Source: Cylicocyclus nassatus (lineage: Eukaryota > Nematoda > Chromadorea > Rhabditida > Strongylidae). Taken from it: a stretch of 64,000 bases of DNA. Both the position numbers and the translations under genes were made by a program. The notes beneath the pieces are model-generated. The model did no database searches and had not been told where the DNA came from. It saw only the letters and a list, made by a program, of their open reading frames with translations. Shown here one piece after another: positions 10,412 to 21,919 of the stretch (positions are counted from its first letter, which is position 1; each line of letters begins with the position of its first letter). Location of the stretch: contig CATQJL010000305.1 of assembly GCA_958299035.1 (NCBI GenBank), positions 35,911,733 to 35,975,732 of the forward strand, given 5' to 3'.

Positions 10412-11310
10412 TGCAAATACGCCGCTGCACGTTCGCATTTCTGCCCTACTTCTTTACTTCTTCATTACGAAAATAGATATTATACTTAATCAAAAAGCAT
10501 CTTTAAAATTAAATTTCCGGGAAGCATAGTCAAGCCAATCAAGCACAATTCCACTAACACAAGCATGCGGAAGTGGTCAATACCGAGTTCAGTCTAATGA
10601 TTGCTCATCCCCAGCGTTTATGCAGTTGTTCATGCTTCTCAAATTGGTGGCGACGAAAGGCTAGGTCATTTCCAACATAATCATATTTTGAGCGCTTATA
10701 ATTGGAACGTTTGGTAGTTAGGTGGAAGTGAAAATGGCGGAAGCGAGCATTGTTTCCAGACTTTCAAACCAAGAACTTCACAAATAAACTTTTAATTTCT
10801 TTGCAACTTGCCTAAAACTTCTAAGCATTATTTTGCATTTGCTTTTGTTGGCTAAGTAAAGTTGAAGCAATACTGGGTAGCCACATAAATATTCTTCTAA
10901 TGAGATTTTGATGTATGCGGGATTCAGTGGAAAAAAGTAATTTAGATTCAAAAACTGTCGATTGAGAATGTTATGATCGAACTGGCCTCGCTGTTCATCA
11001 TTAACAGAAGTAGTTTAGTTTACCAATTTGCTTTCGCTATAGAGCTTCATTTGAAGCTTTCTAGTAGAGACTGCGTCATTCGCTATAGCAAAACCTTTAT
11101 AATTAGCATATACCGGAACTTTCCCCTTCGACGAAAAACATTGCCATTTTATCTGTAATATGAAGTGGTATCTAAGCTTGAAAATCTCTGATAGGCAATA
11201 ATCTACTTTTCCTCAATCATTTTGCATAGGATTACGGTCCTCTTCCTGATGGCATTGACTAGGCAAGTCTCGTTACCTTGCACTTGGATAAACCTTTTCA
11301 AGGCTAACGC
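10412..11310. other. Unassigned intergenic DNA
   Basis: No gene, RNA or repeat with support was seen. It lies just before the left boundary of the duplicated segment. Confidence 0.4.
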
Positions 11311-12595
11311 TTGCTCAAAGGTAGTTTATGTGATACCAGTGTGGTCGAAAACTTCGACTCCGGGTCTTGCCCAGTATCGTACGCCTTTGAAATGGCGAAC
11401 CAACGTCCTTGAGTGCGATGAAAAGTGGGGGTTAGACTTAAGTTCATAATCAAGTTTTTTGGCCCGAGTAAATTGTTTGAGCTACTGTTTGGGTCATTAA
11501 AGTCAGTTTGCACAAAAAGCCTAGACAACAATGACGCTCCGGAGTAGATTTCGGGGAGGGGGGGGGGGGGTAAATGACAAAATCTTACTTTAGAGTGGAG
11601 GGACCTGAAGTTAGCAGTGCTTCTGGATATGAAAAAAAGACTCGAAAATTTTTTATTGCTTACTCAAGAGTAAAAGGGTCAAGGGCTAAGAGAAAAGCAA
11701 GTCATTCGCACTCTCAAAACTCGAACCACTCTCAAAAATTTCGCTTTTTTCTTGGGATGTACTTTATGAGATGTTAAGAACACTAAATAATATACTTACC
11801 TCTTATTTTAGGGTGCAATTCAAGTTTTAAGACCACTCACACATGCACAAACCCTCCAATACTCTCTCATGGACCTTTCATCACTCTTTAGGGCCAGGCA
11901 TACTTCACGCGATTCCATCGCGACGCGATTTGGTAATTCGCCAGAAGTATTCAGATCCAAAACTAGCAAACTGCAAAGCAAAGTGTCTATAACTTACGTA
12001 GATTGATGAAATGCCCTAACTTCTGCACATATAAAATGTGCCTTCAGTGAGTTATGGACTGCAATATTGCCAAATCGCGTCGCGACTAACGTAAAGTATG
12101 CCTGGCCCTTTTTATGGAACCTTCCAGAACCGTTCATTTTTGAGCGGGCCCTGTTCGAAAAGGTTTAGGAAGCCTAGCTATTACGCAGCTTCCGGGACTG
12201 ATCGAATTTTGCCGAAACCAAGCAATTCACTCGCGATTACCAACAAATGGATGCGTAAACTAATTGGCTTGTTTGTTAGCCGCTACTTTGCTGTGTGTTT
12301 TTCATTCTGTTCCAGACGCGCTCCGTCGTAGACACTTACTATCCCTGATTGATTTCAGTAGAAGCAATGAAGGTGTGCACTTGATGCCTTTTTTGAGTTC
12401 TCCTTTAGTTTACTGGACACCATAGGCCTACAAGTGGATAGTATCAATAGCTTTGCCATTGAGCCATGATCACTTCTTCTTACAAAAAGCACAGATAACT
12501 CCGCAAATTACTGACAATGAGCTGGCCAAAAGATTATTTTGGTCGAGGGAGTGTGGAAGCTTCACATCAACTATTTCTTCGTATCATCAGAAAGA

Positions 12596-12985
12596 TGGGT
12601 CATATACTATTCTGAAGAGCGTTAAACGCTGATTCCGAATCTTTCTTCGTTATCTGCCGAGCGCCTCTGGACGCCGAGTTATAAATGTTTTTTAGAGCGA
12701 AAAATGAACGCAGATTTTAAGTAAAATTGACTATTACGGACTTTTCAGCGCCTAAATAGAGCAAAATGTAGTTTGATTGTTTTGGGCAGAAGGTATCCTT
12801 TGAAATGGGGTGCTCTGATAACCAACACTGCACCATTTGAGCAATTCTGCCGAATTTTGCTCTAATTACGCATTCAATTTTTCAACCCAAAGAACGCTCA
12901 TAACTCGGCGTCCAGAGGCGCTCGGCAGATAGCGAAGACAGATTCGGAATCAGCGTCCTAAGCTCTATAAGACAGTATACATCTC
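12596..12985. repeat. Foldback (inverted-repeat) element present only in copy A
   Basis: The left arm (GCTGATTCCGAATCT, CTGGACGCCGAGTTATAA) and right arm (TAACTCGGCGTCCAG, AGATTCGGAATCAGC) are inverted copies about 100 bp long around a ~200-bp centre. Copy B has unrelated sequence at the equivalent place. The same family occurs near 7480-7860. Confidence 0.65.
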
Positions 12986-15334
12986 AAGATGAAATGCCAC
13001 TTCGACCATGTATCCTTCCCTTGTCAGATCTCAAATCTCAGCAGAATTACTGGTCAGAAAAAATAAAATAGGTACCTCTCCGCAATCCAAACCCCTTTTT
13101 TCAAGGGTTCTAAGAAATCTTTAGTCGAAACCTGCCCCGCATCGGGAGAAAAGCATCTTATTTACTTTTGTCATTTCCGGGGTACGAGTGCATTCGAGAT
13201 GACTCTAAAACTATCCATTCTTTCCAATTGAAGTGATTAACAGTCCAAAACATTTATCAAAACATCTTGATTGCTTCATTAATGAGTCAAACCAGTAGCG
13301 GTTTCAGGATGTCCGTTCGGGAGGGGGCAAGAAAAATGTTTTTTCAAATAAGGGTGCGCGGCGTTAGTTACGCACTCCGAAAATTTTTTTAGGAGCACCA
13401 GAAAATTTTTTATGAAGTTTTAAAATTTTTGAAAAATTACATCAGTCATTCACAGGCACGGACAAGACACTTGTGTATTTTATAACCCATGTAAGTAACT
13501 CGAATATGTACATACGTGACTTGCCAATTTTTTTCTAGCATGTACAGGGGGCTGACACTTTACCCCTTTGAAGTTGGGAAATATGATACAAACGTAAAAT
13601 TTTTACTGATGAATCCCGAGTGACGGAAAAGTTTCACAAAATATTCTCCGGCCAACCCAACAATTCCCAGCTTTTTGGTGCTCTTAAAGCGCAAAGTGCT
13701 TAGATGAGCCATTATCTATGCCTCATAAATCGCGCACACTCTTGGCACTACTCCGAAAAACTTCATTATTGAGCGCATCAGCGGGAGTGAAGCTAGTTTT
13801 TCACCTGAATCAGTGATTACCTTCAATCATTCGTTACTCATCACTTCTTAAGTCATGCATTCATTACGTGACAATGCTTTTGATGCCAAGAGAATTTCTC
13901 AATCAGTCAAGGCAAATCGAGGACTGCCTTCTAAATATAGGTCTAAAAGAATCTTTTTGATTACAACGTAAAAGTAGAATTGTTTTACTGAGATGTGTCC
14001 ATGTTGCGAGATCCGCGGAACTTGCGGGATCCGTGGGGACAATACTATGCTCCCACTGTCCCTACCGTTTTTCCGTGGATTGCGGTCACATTGTATGGCA
14101 AGAGATTTGTCCTATCGAGTTGACTACAAATCTGCTCTTTTTTCTTGCAGGGTTCCTGTCATATCGTTTTCATAAGTCCAAAAAACATAAAACTAAGTTT
14201 TTCATAGTCGACGTTTCTGATTTTGAGTCAGAGGGATTTCGTAAAATTTTGCGAAATTCAGGGAGACCTCGTTTTCAAAAAGCTTAGAAACGGACCTGTG
14301 CAGGGCCCTGATCCTAACTGCTATGTATTCTTCTCAATCCGCTTCTACCCCTAAAATCTGACCTAGTTGGCAGGTTCTATAGGCCAGCACTTCAAATTTT
14401 ATGCGAATTCAGTTTTCGTCCGCCAACTTAGGAGTTAGAGATAACTCTTCTTTCTGGGCAATTCTTTGTACCTGCGATATCTACTCACTGAAAGCTCTAT
14501 TCTGCATAGATTCTAATTTACTGGAAAATCAGTAGTTTTTCTTTTTCAACAAAGTGAATTCTTGATATACTTCAAAAATCACAAAGATTGCTAATTTTTC
14601 CTGACGCAAAATTACGGATATCTCCAATAATTTGACTCCCTTCTCATTTTGCTTCACCCTAGAAGAACAACACCCACCGCTATCGTCCTTCTCTTCTCGC
14701 TCTCTGATTTGAAGCTGTTTTTGAAAAGTGCAATTGTCGACGTTAAGCAAGAGGTCTGATTAACAGAGCATCTATGAAAGCCTGGCTCCTTCAGCTTGCT
14801 CTGTCCCGTTTAAAGAAGTTCTAGTCTGTGCAACATCCTTGGGCTCATACTTCCTTCATCTTTTGGTTCATCTGTGATCTTCAAGGTAATTGACCTCGTG
14901 AAAGATTAGGGTTTAGGCTACATCTTACATTTTGAATGTGGCCATACACTAATAGGTTGGCTAGTAAATAATTTCGGTTGCTTTTGCGGCTTCTACAAAC
15001 GCTGCGGAGAATTTTTTGCCCAGTATTCGGTATTTCAGTGAGCAATGGAATTTAAAATCTGCTTGAGTAGGATTTAATTTCTAATAAAAGAAATCCGTAA
15101 AGAAATGAAAAACCCTAGTTTTCCCATTGTGCGCAAATATTCAAAAATTAGTTTTTGTGGGCAAAGAAGTTTGAAGTGGCAGATCACAGTTTCTATAGTT
15201 ATTCGTCAAGTAGGGAAAACTTGTCCGTATCCATGTAAATACCAAACTGCTGTTCTGTACATCTTTACAGCAAGAAAGCGGAGCCTAGAAGGTGACAGAA
15301 TCAGCCTTTGGAATTTTAACCATATTGGGACTTA

Positions 15335-15923
15335 CTCAGATAATCGCGGGGGGCAGGCGGTCCGCAAACTCGCGCTTTTCTGCAGGCGGTCAGCAGAATT
15401 TTGGGGCGTGGCCAAACCTTCAGCGGGCGGCACTTCCTTTACGGTCGCATATTCTGCCAGCGGGCAGCAATACAGCATTTTTTGCAAGCGCTCGGCAAAT
15501 AATTTCTTTCAGCGAGCGCTGACCAAACTTTCAGCAAGCGCTCGGACTCTTTTTAGGCATTTTCGGGCGTACGTCGAGCGCAGGTAAGACTCTGTGTGGC
15601 AGAAGTGTCACCGTTGGTTCAATTACTCAAGTTTGAGGTACTTTCTCCCAGCGGAAAGTACCTGGGGGTTGCGCGGTCCTCCACAAAGGACCGTGCGGCC
15701 CCCGAATTTTTTGCATATTCTCGCGGAAAATTCGCGAGAATGCGGCCACTGCGCCGCAGCTAATTCATAAAGAAACCGCGATTGTTCTTCAAGCATTGGT
15801 CTTAAATTTCGCCAATTTTCTTCCAAATTTCTGCAAGCGGATCGCAAAAAATCAAAGAACTTTTTTTCCGGTGCGCGCTTGCTCAAAATTCGCATGGCCG
15901 CCTGCCCCCGGCGATTATCTGAG
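15335..15923. mobile_element. TIR element carrying an SL-RNA-like gene, copy 2
   Basis: Ends CTCAGATAATCGC and GCGATTATCTGAG are flanked by TA (15333-15334 and 15924-15925). The duplicated segment at 53416-53417 reads straight through with a single TA, an intact empty site, which fixes the 589-bp element boundaries and the TA duplication. The interior matches 6576-7153, including the SL-like unit at 15616-15740. No transposase is encoded. Confidence 0.92.
15616..15740 (+). ncRNA. SL1-like spliced leader RNA gene (candidate), copy 2
   Basis: The leader occupies 15616-15637 and differs from canonical SL1 at position 5 (T to C) and position 12 (C to T). A GT donor begins at 15638. The same 9-bp hairpin follows, then a second stem whose outer pairs are now GGGGG/CCCCC instead of GAGGG/CCCTC. 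An Sm-like AATTTTTTG comes next, then a 3' stem with one G-T wobble. The 35 bp before the leader are almost identical in both copies (one mismatch, near 15604) and could hold a promoter element. The function is inferred; transcription is not shown. Confidence 0.7.
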
Positions 15924-15942
15924 TAACTGTTCCTTACTGGTA

Positions 15943-16124
15943 CAATACCGCTCACATTTTTTGAAAAAAAGACGCGAATGTATGGACATGTATGGACATG
16001 AACGGACATGTCCATACATGTATGGACATGTCCGTACATGTCCATACATGTATGAACATGTCCGTTCATGTCCATACATGTCCATACATTCGCGTCTTTT
16101 TTTCAAAAAATGTGAGCGGTATTG
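15943..16124. mobile_element. Palindromic TA-flanked miniature element, copy A
   Basis: Ends CAATACCGCTCACATTTTTTG and the inverse are flanked by TA (15941-15942, 16125-16126). The centre is built from repeats of ACATGTCCAT/ACATGTATGG. The 182-bp whole is close to one palindrome. The counterpart in the second segment copy is 29 bp shorter. Confidence 0.85.
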
Positions 16125-17161
16125 TAATTGAAAGTCATGAGTAGTTGATATGTGGTGGAAGAAGCTTCAAGCTAATCCCCACAAAAAATCGTGGATAAGA
16201 ATTTTATGCCAAAACGAAATTATTTTTTAGCCAACCCAATATTTTGGTCAAAGCACACTTTGAAAGCTAATAGAATTTAGACTTTCTCTTCCGAAATTCA
16301 TCTTTATCTCAAACTGTAAAAAATTACATATTTTTTTGCAAAACATTCTCGCGAGACATATCATTTGGAGCAAAGCGTGAGATACTTTACAATCAACAAT
16401 AATCTATAGTTTGTGAAGGAAAGTAAGCAATTCACGCCTTTGACTGTGGATATGTTATGGCTCATAGTCTGTTTTTGCTTTCTGAACGCCGAACGTCGCA
16501 GAACTGCGACCGACGAGCAGCTCAGGTATCCGATCAGCCTTTCATCTATCTTGTAGCTGCTCTACTTTTCGACCGAGCCTTCGAAAGGCCATAGCTCTTC
16601 AAGAAAACCGCAGATGCGTTCAATTTTTTTGAATCAAAAAATCTACATATTTTTTGCTGCATTCGAGACATCTTCTCCTTGAGCTAGCTTCAGCAAAAAT
16701 ACTTCATAAAAATTGTTTATTCAAAAAACTCTTTTTTTCTGGACTACATTAATGAGTTTAGTTATTATTTTTCTCTCCTTTACCACGCTCTTTCTGCAAA
16801 TTTCCTCTCCTCACAGATACGTTCAGATAACCCCCCCCATCTTTTCTACCCTCTCAAAGAAAATTTGCTCTTCCAGTTCTTCTCAACAATTTCCATAGAA
16901 GATCGTCAAGGAAGTAGAAGAACACCTATCGTTTTAGAAGTAGAAATACACCCACACCACACCACGACAATTGTGTACTACAAAACTTTTCTCTCAGAAT
17001 CAACTCCGACACCAACGAAATCATTCGTCTAAGAACTTTGTCAGAAAATATTTCAATATTTTCACCAAAGGAATATGAAGCTTTACTACACATATAGATC
17101 CCTCCCCAAAAAGCACACTACTGAGCCACCTAAAAACCGTCAGTCATAAGAACTGCATAAA

Positions 17162-18189
17162 CGTACAAAAATTTGTTCCCCTGCCCGATCAAGTTGCCCT
17201 ACGTGCCGCTTGAAGACCGTTCAAAAATTATAAGAACTGCCCCAAACGTACGATCTGTTCCCCTGCCCGATCAAGTTGCCCTACGTGCCGCTTGAAGACC
17301 GTTTAAAATTATAAGAACTGCCCCAAACGTACAAAAATCTGTCCCCCTGCCCGATCAAGTTGCCCTACGTGCCGCTTGAAAACCGTTCAAAAATTATAAG
17401 AACTGCCCCAAACGTACAATCTGTTCCCCTGCCCGATCAAGTTGCCCTACGTGCTGCTTGAAGACCGTTTAAAATTATAAGAACTGCCCCAAACGTACAA
17501 AAATCTGTCCCCCTGCCCGATCAAGTTGCCCTACGTGCCGCTTGAAGACCGTTTAAAATTATAATAACTGCCCCAAACGTACAAAAATCTGTCCCCCTGC
17601 CCGATCAAGTTGCCCTACGTGCCGCTTGAAGACCGTTTAAAATTATAATAACTGCCCCAAACGTACAAAAATCTGTCCCCCTGCCCGATCAAGTTGCCCT
17701 ACGTGCCGCTTGAAAACCGTTCAAAAATTATAAGAACTGCCCCAAACGTACAATCTGTTCCCCTGCCCGATCAAGTTGCCCTACGTGCTGCTTGAAGACC
17801 GTTTAAAATTATAAGAACTGCCCCAAACGTACGATCTGTTCCCCTGCCCGATCAAGTTGCCCTACGTGCCGCTTGAAGACCGTTCAAAAATTATAAGAAC
17901 TGCTCCAAACGTACAAAATTCTATTCCCCTGCCCGATCAAATTGCCCTACGTGCCGCTTACCGACCGATAATAACTATTCAAAAGAAAGTTTATGCCTAT
18001 GTGCCGCTTGAAGGCCGTATACATAAGAAAAACCAACCTTACGACTCTACGGAAAGAAAACAACGAAATCAGCGTATTCTCAAATTGCCGTACATGCCAC
18101 TTTTGAAATTTCAATTCTGAGAACTGCCCCAAGAGTACAAAAATCTGTTTCCCTGCCCGATGCAATTGCCCTACGTGCCGCTTACACAC
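17162..18189. repeat. ~82-bp satellite, short array (about 12 units)
   Basis: Units carry TGCCCGATCAAGTTGCCC, ACGTGCCGCTTGAAGACCG and AAGAACTGCCCCAAACGTAC. The first part is regular. From about 17960 the units decay and spacing becomes irregular. It is the same satellite as at 54896 to the window end, with the same left junction. Confidence 0.95.
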
Positions 18190-18811
18190 CGATTCCTAGT
18201 TGAAAGCACCAGCGGGACCCATTAACAAGCAAAAGCAAGGCTGTTATTAGATAAACGTTTCCAAAAGTACCAGCGAAACCAAGTTACTCACGCACTCTCT
18301 TGTCTACATGTGGAAGCAAGGCGATCCTAGAGTGATTGTTCTTAGTTAGAGCATTTTCGCAAGAGTTAGGAACTTAGATGAATTTAGCTCAAGTTACGCT
18401 GTTGCGCAATTTGACATCATTTCAAAAGCAACTAATAGAAGTACAACATATTTGAAAGACATATAACAAGCTCAAAAACAGCAACTACAAATAACCACCC
18501 GGACACCCGGACGCTGGCGACCCAGTTCTCAAAATCATGGCGGCCTCATGATTGCCTTTCGAAATAAGTGTGACCCTTTTACGAAAATATGCTTGGTCAC
18601 TCGTTTTGAAATTTGGCAGCGTTCCAAAACGCATGCCACTTGGCAGCAATCCAATTCCAAAGATCAGTGTATTTCATCATAATTTTTACGTCTGCGGCCT
18701 CCTCGTTTGCCATGATCCAACTATCGGGCGGCTTAATGGGTAAACAACGAATTCGTTATATATTACGTAGTGATTAGTATCACTGTTTTCATCCTAGCTC
18801 TCTGTTTACAG
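18190..18811. other. Region before the first visible INTS11 exon
   Basis: This stretch should hold, or lead to, the 5' exons of INTS11. I found no codons for the conserved N-terminal segment (GAGQDVGR, DCGMHMG, FPDFS) here or further left. An intron acceptor TTTACAG ends it at 18811. Confidence 0.5.
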
Positions 18812-21800
18812 TTACATCGGTGGCGGAGGAAAGCTGAACGATTACTTGACATGCGTCATCGTCTCTCACTTCCACCTGGATCACTGTGGTTCTCTGCCTC
18901 ATATGAGCGAAATCATCGGTTTTGACGGACCCATCTACATGACGTACCCAACAAAAGCTATAGCTCCAGTCTTGTTGGTGAGAGCCTTTTTGTAATGTAT
19001 TTAGATCCGTTGCTAAGTTCGTATCGTTGCAGGAAGATTACCGCAAGGTGCAGACAGAGTTCAGAGGAGACACCAATTTCTTTACATCCGCCAACATAAA
19101 GGCCTGCATGAAAAAGGTAGTAAGGTTTTATTGCCTTCGCAGTTAACCACTGGGACCCACTTTTCGCAGAAAAATATCTTTTCGGTAGCTCTATGGAACC
19201 ATCAGACTAATTTCCAAAATGATCCTGCCGATGTTCAGGTTATTGCTGTTAACCTCCATGAAACCATACAGGTTGACAGGGAGTTGTCAATCCGGGCGTT
19301 CTATGCTGGACATGTACTAGGTGCAGCAATGTTTGAGATTCGCGTTGGTCACCAGAGTATACTGTATACAGGTCAGTAACATCGATAGATTTTTTTTCAA
19401 ACATACTGCTTTTTTTAAAGGTGACTACAATATGACTCCTGATCGTCATCTCGGTGCTGCCAGAGTGCTGCCCGGATTGCGGCCAGATTGTCTGATCTCT
19501 GAGTCCACTTACGCTACTACAATTCGTGACTCGAAAAGAGCACGAGAAAGAGACTTTCTGAGAAAAGTGCATGATAGAGTGATGGCAGGAGGAAAAGTAA
19601 CTAACTGTTTCTTTGCTATCGTCATTCAACAGTCACTATGAAACCTTTGCAGGTCCTTATTCCAGTTTTCGCTCTAGGACGTGCTCAAGAAATGTGCATC
19701 CTTCTTGAATCCTACTGGGAAAGGATGGACCTCAAAATACCTATTTATTTTTCTCAGGGTCTAGCAGAACGAGCGAATCAGGTATATTTTATGAGGATAA
19801 TGGCGGTCCGTGAAATTTCCTTTGGAGGAAGAAGGGAGGGGTGACTTTACGGGATGCCTTTTGAAATTTTCACGGGCCATTTGAAATTCCCAGAAGAGGA
19901 CGTGAATGGCAACCACGCCTGCGGAAAAATTCTTTGTAAAAAAAGAAAGAAAAAAAGAAAAAAAAGAAAAGGAAGCGAAAGAAAGGGGGCGGGGGACTTT
20001 ATGAGATGCGTTCTGAAATTTTCCCGGGCCTTTAACCTTGAAATTCCTAGAGGAGGCGTGAATGACAGTCACGGCTAAGAAATCCTTTGTATCAAGCCAT
20101 TGATATCGTTGATATATTAATGTTATATATTTTGAAAAATTGTTCTTTGTACAGTACTACCGCTTGTTCATAAACTGGACCAACGAAAAGATCAAACGGA
20201 CGTTTGTTGAGAGGAATATGTTTGACTTCAAGCACATCAAGCCGTTAGATAAAGGCTATGAGGATATGCCTGGAGCTATGGTGCTGTTTTCAACCCCAGG
20301 TCTGTCTCTCCGTCTATATTTTTAGGCCTATATCCTTGGTATTGAGGTATGTTACATGGTGGACAATCCTTGAAAGTGTTTCGTAAATGGTGTCACGATC
20401 CCAGAAATATGATAATCATGCCAGGTGCGGATAGTACTATTGATATTTACCCAGTAAAGACAGTCGTTCGTTCAGGTTATTGCGTAGCGGGTACTGTGGG
20501 AGCAAAAGTAATAAGGGGGATGAAGAAGATTGAAATTGAAGGAAAAATGGTGGGGTGACGGCTTTGATTTACAAATTCTATCCTTGAGTCACTCATTTTT
20601 AGCACGACATAAATCTAGCTGTGGAATACATGTTATTTAGCCCACATGCTGATGCTAAGGGAATCATGCAGGTAACTTGCTTATGAGCTGGAAGATTTTG
20701 TGTAAAAAATTTATTCAGCTGATAAGAGATTGTCAACCCCGCTGTGTGATGTTCGTTCATGGAGAAGCTGCAAAGATGGAATTTCTCAAGGGGAAATTTG
20801 AAAAGGAGAGTTCTTTGAACCTGAATTTGAAGATGAATAGATCAATGTTAACCATTAGAAAGAACTGCCAAGTATCGTTCTTGCAAAGTTAATTTATCAT
20901 GAAGTTTTAAGATTTGTTGTCCATCAGTTCTCATGATAGTTCACGCTAGTTTTGATAGCAGATTAGAGATGTGAATTATGTAGTGAAATCCGGGTTTTAG
21001 GAGTTTCATGTACCTGTCTTGATGCCAGCTAATGGAGAATCGGTAGTGATCCCAGGAATTGCCACTTTGGAGGTCGACGTTCCCCATGATATCGTTCAAC
21101 GATGCATTGACCTCGATCCAGCTCCTTCGAAGAAAGCGTGCCCATTTTCTGCCTGTTTGATTATGGATAAGCAGGTGCTGCTGGACTATCAATCTCTTCT
21201 ACATCAAAAGGGTATTTACAGAATGGTCTCGAAGTGATTTCTTGCGAGGCAGCTGCGAATAAACTGCAAATGGGTCTTCATACTATCACTCTGTCGCAGC
21301 TGATAAAATCGCGTAATCCCTTAGATTGGAGAGCCCTCTCAGAGGCGCTGACAATCCATGACAGCAATCTCCAGCATAAGCAAGTATGCCTATACATGTC
21401 GATAGTTTCGAACGTGGCTAATCCAGTTTTTCAGGACGGAATAGAGCTCTTCCATGGTGAAATATGCGTTTTACCCGTAAAAGGAGACGAAAATCAGGTA
21501 ATTTTTGTTGTTCGGTATACCAGAATTTGTTTACCCAAAGTTCTTTCAACTTTATCGTTGCCAATTGGCCCAGCGCAATAGGACTATCTCGTACGCCGGA
21601 GTTGGTAAAACTGCTGTAGAGTTTATCTACTGTCCACGATCTAAAATCTTCTCATAACATTCTATTGCTCACATTGGTTCAGTGCTCTGGTTTTCAAACT
21701 ACCAAAACAAAGTTTCGATAGGCGGATAAGATAATAACTGAAACTTAGGCACTAAGTTTATTTGGTGTCTTGTATTCTTTTTTTTCACTGTCATTTAGTA

Positions 21801-21919
21801 AAACAGCTGCGAATATTTAGGTGGAATTGATATGGGATGAGTGCCGAGAGGCCTGGCAATCAGTGATCATGCAGACTATACAAGAAACGCTCAGCAAACA
21901 GCCTCTAGGCATAACCTGA
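18812..21919 (+). CDS. INTS11: Integrator complex subunit 11 (RNA endonuclease), 5' exons missing
   Basis: The catalytic subunit of Integrator is a nuclear metallo-beta-lactamase/beta-CASP endonuclease that cleaves snRNA precursors and promoter-proximal transcripts; INTS9 is its partner. Exons read from sequence: 18812-18977, 19033-19116, 19239-19371, 19421-19596, 19653-19781, 20155-20299, 20347-20424, 20476-20549, 20603-20671, 20719-20805, 21001-21383, 21435-21497, 21821-21919 (stop TGA). Visible motifs are [60 protein letters not shown] and MPANGE. Oddities: about 50 N-terminal residues are not found; the motif usually SAHAD reads SPHAD; the donor after 20805 is GA rather than GT; the reading frame shifts by one base near 21221. 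It could be a truncated copy, or a real gene damaged by assembly errors. Confidence 0.9.

Larger units (their letters stand above)
11311..18189. repeat. Segmental duplication, copy A (including a short satellite array)
   Basis: This stretch is collinear and nearly identical with 48965 onward. Shared landmarks include CATACTTCACGCGATTCC at 11898 and 49563, and the same junction into the satellite near 17160 and 54900. Copy A has insertions that copy B lacks: a foldback at about 12596-12985 and the TIR element at 15335-15923. It lacks others: about 160 bp at 52090-52245 and about 280 bp at 54229-54507. No host gene is recognised inside. Confidence 0.9.

Noticed and set aside
13290..13560. CAGTAGCGGTTTCAGGATG near 13290 (and 51255) as a hAT-type terminus
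   Set aside because: It resembles a TIR, but no inverted partner or 8-bp duplication was found.
20806..20880. Using a later GT (near 20872) as the INTS11 donor
   Set aside because: It would add about 22 unrelated residues between FEK and [13 protein letters not shown], which are normally almost adjacent in this protein.
21216..21230. A tiny intron (GTATTTACAG) to explain the INTS11 frame change
   Set aside because: Ten bases is far below any workable intron; a one-base indel is more plausible.
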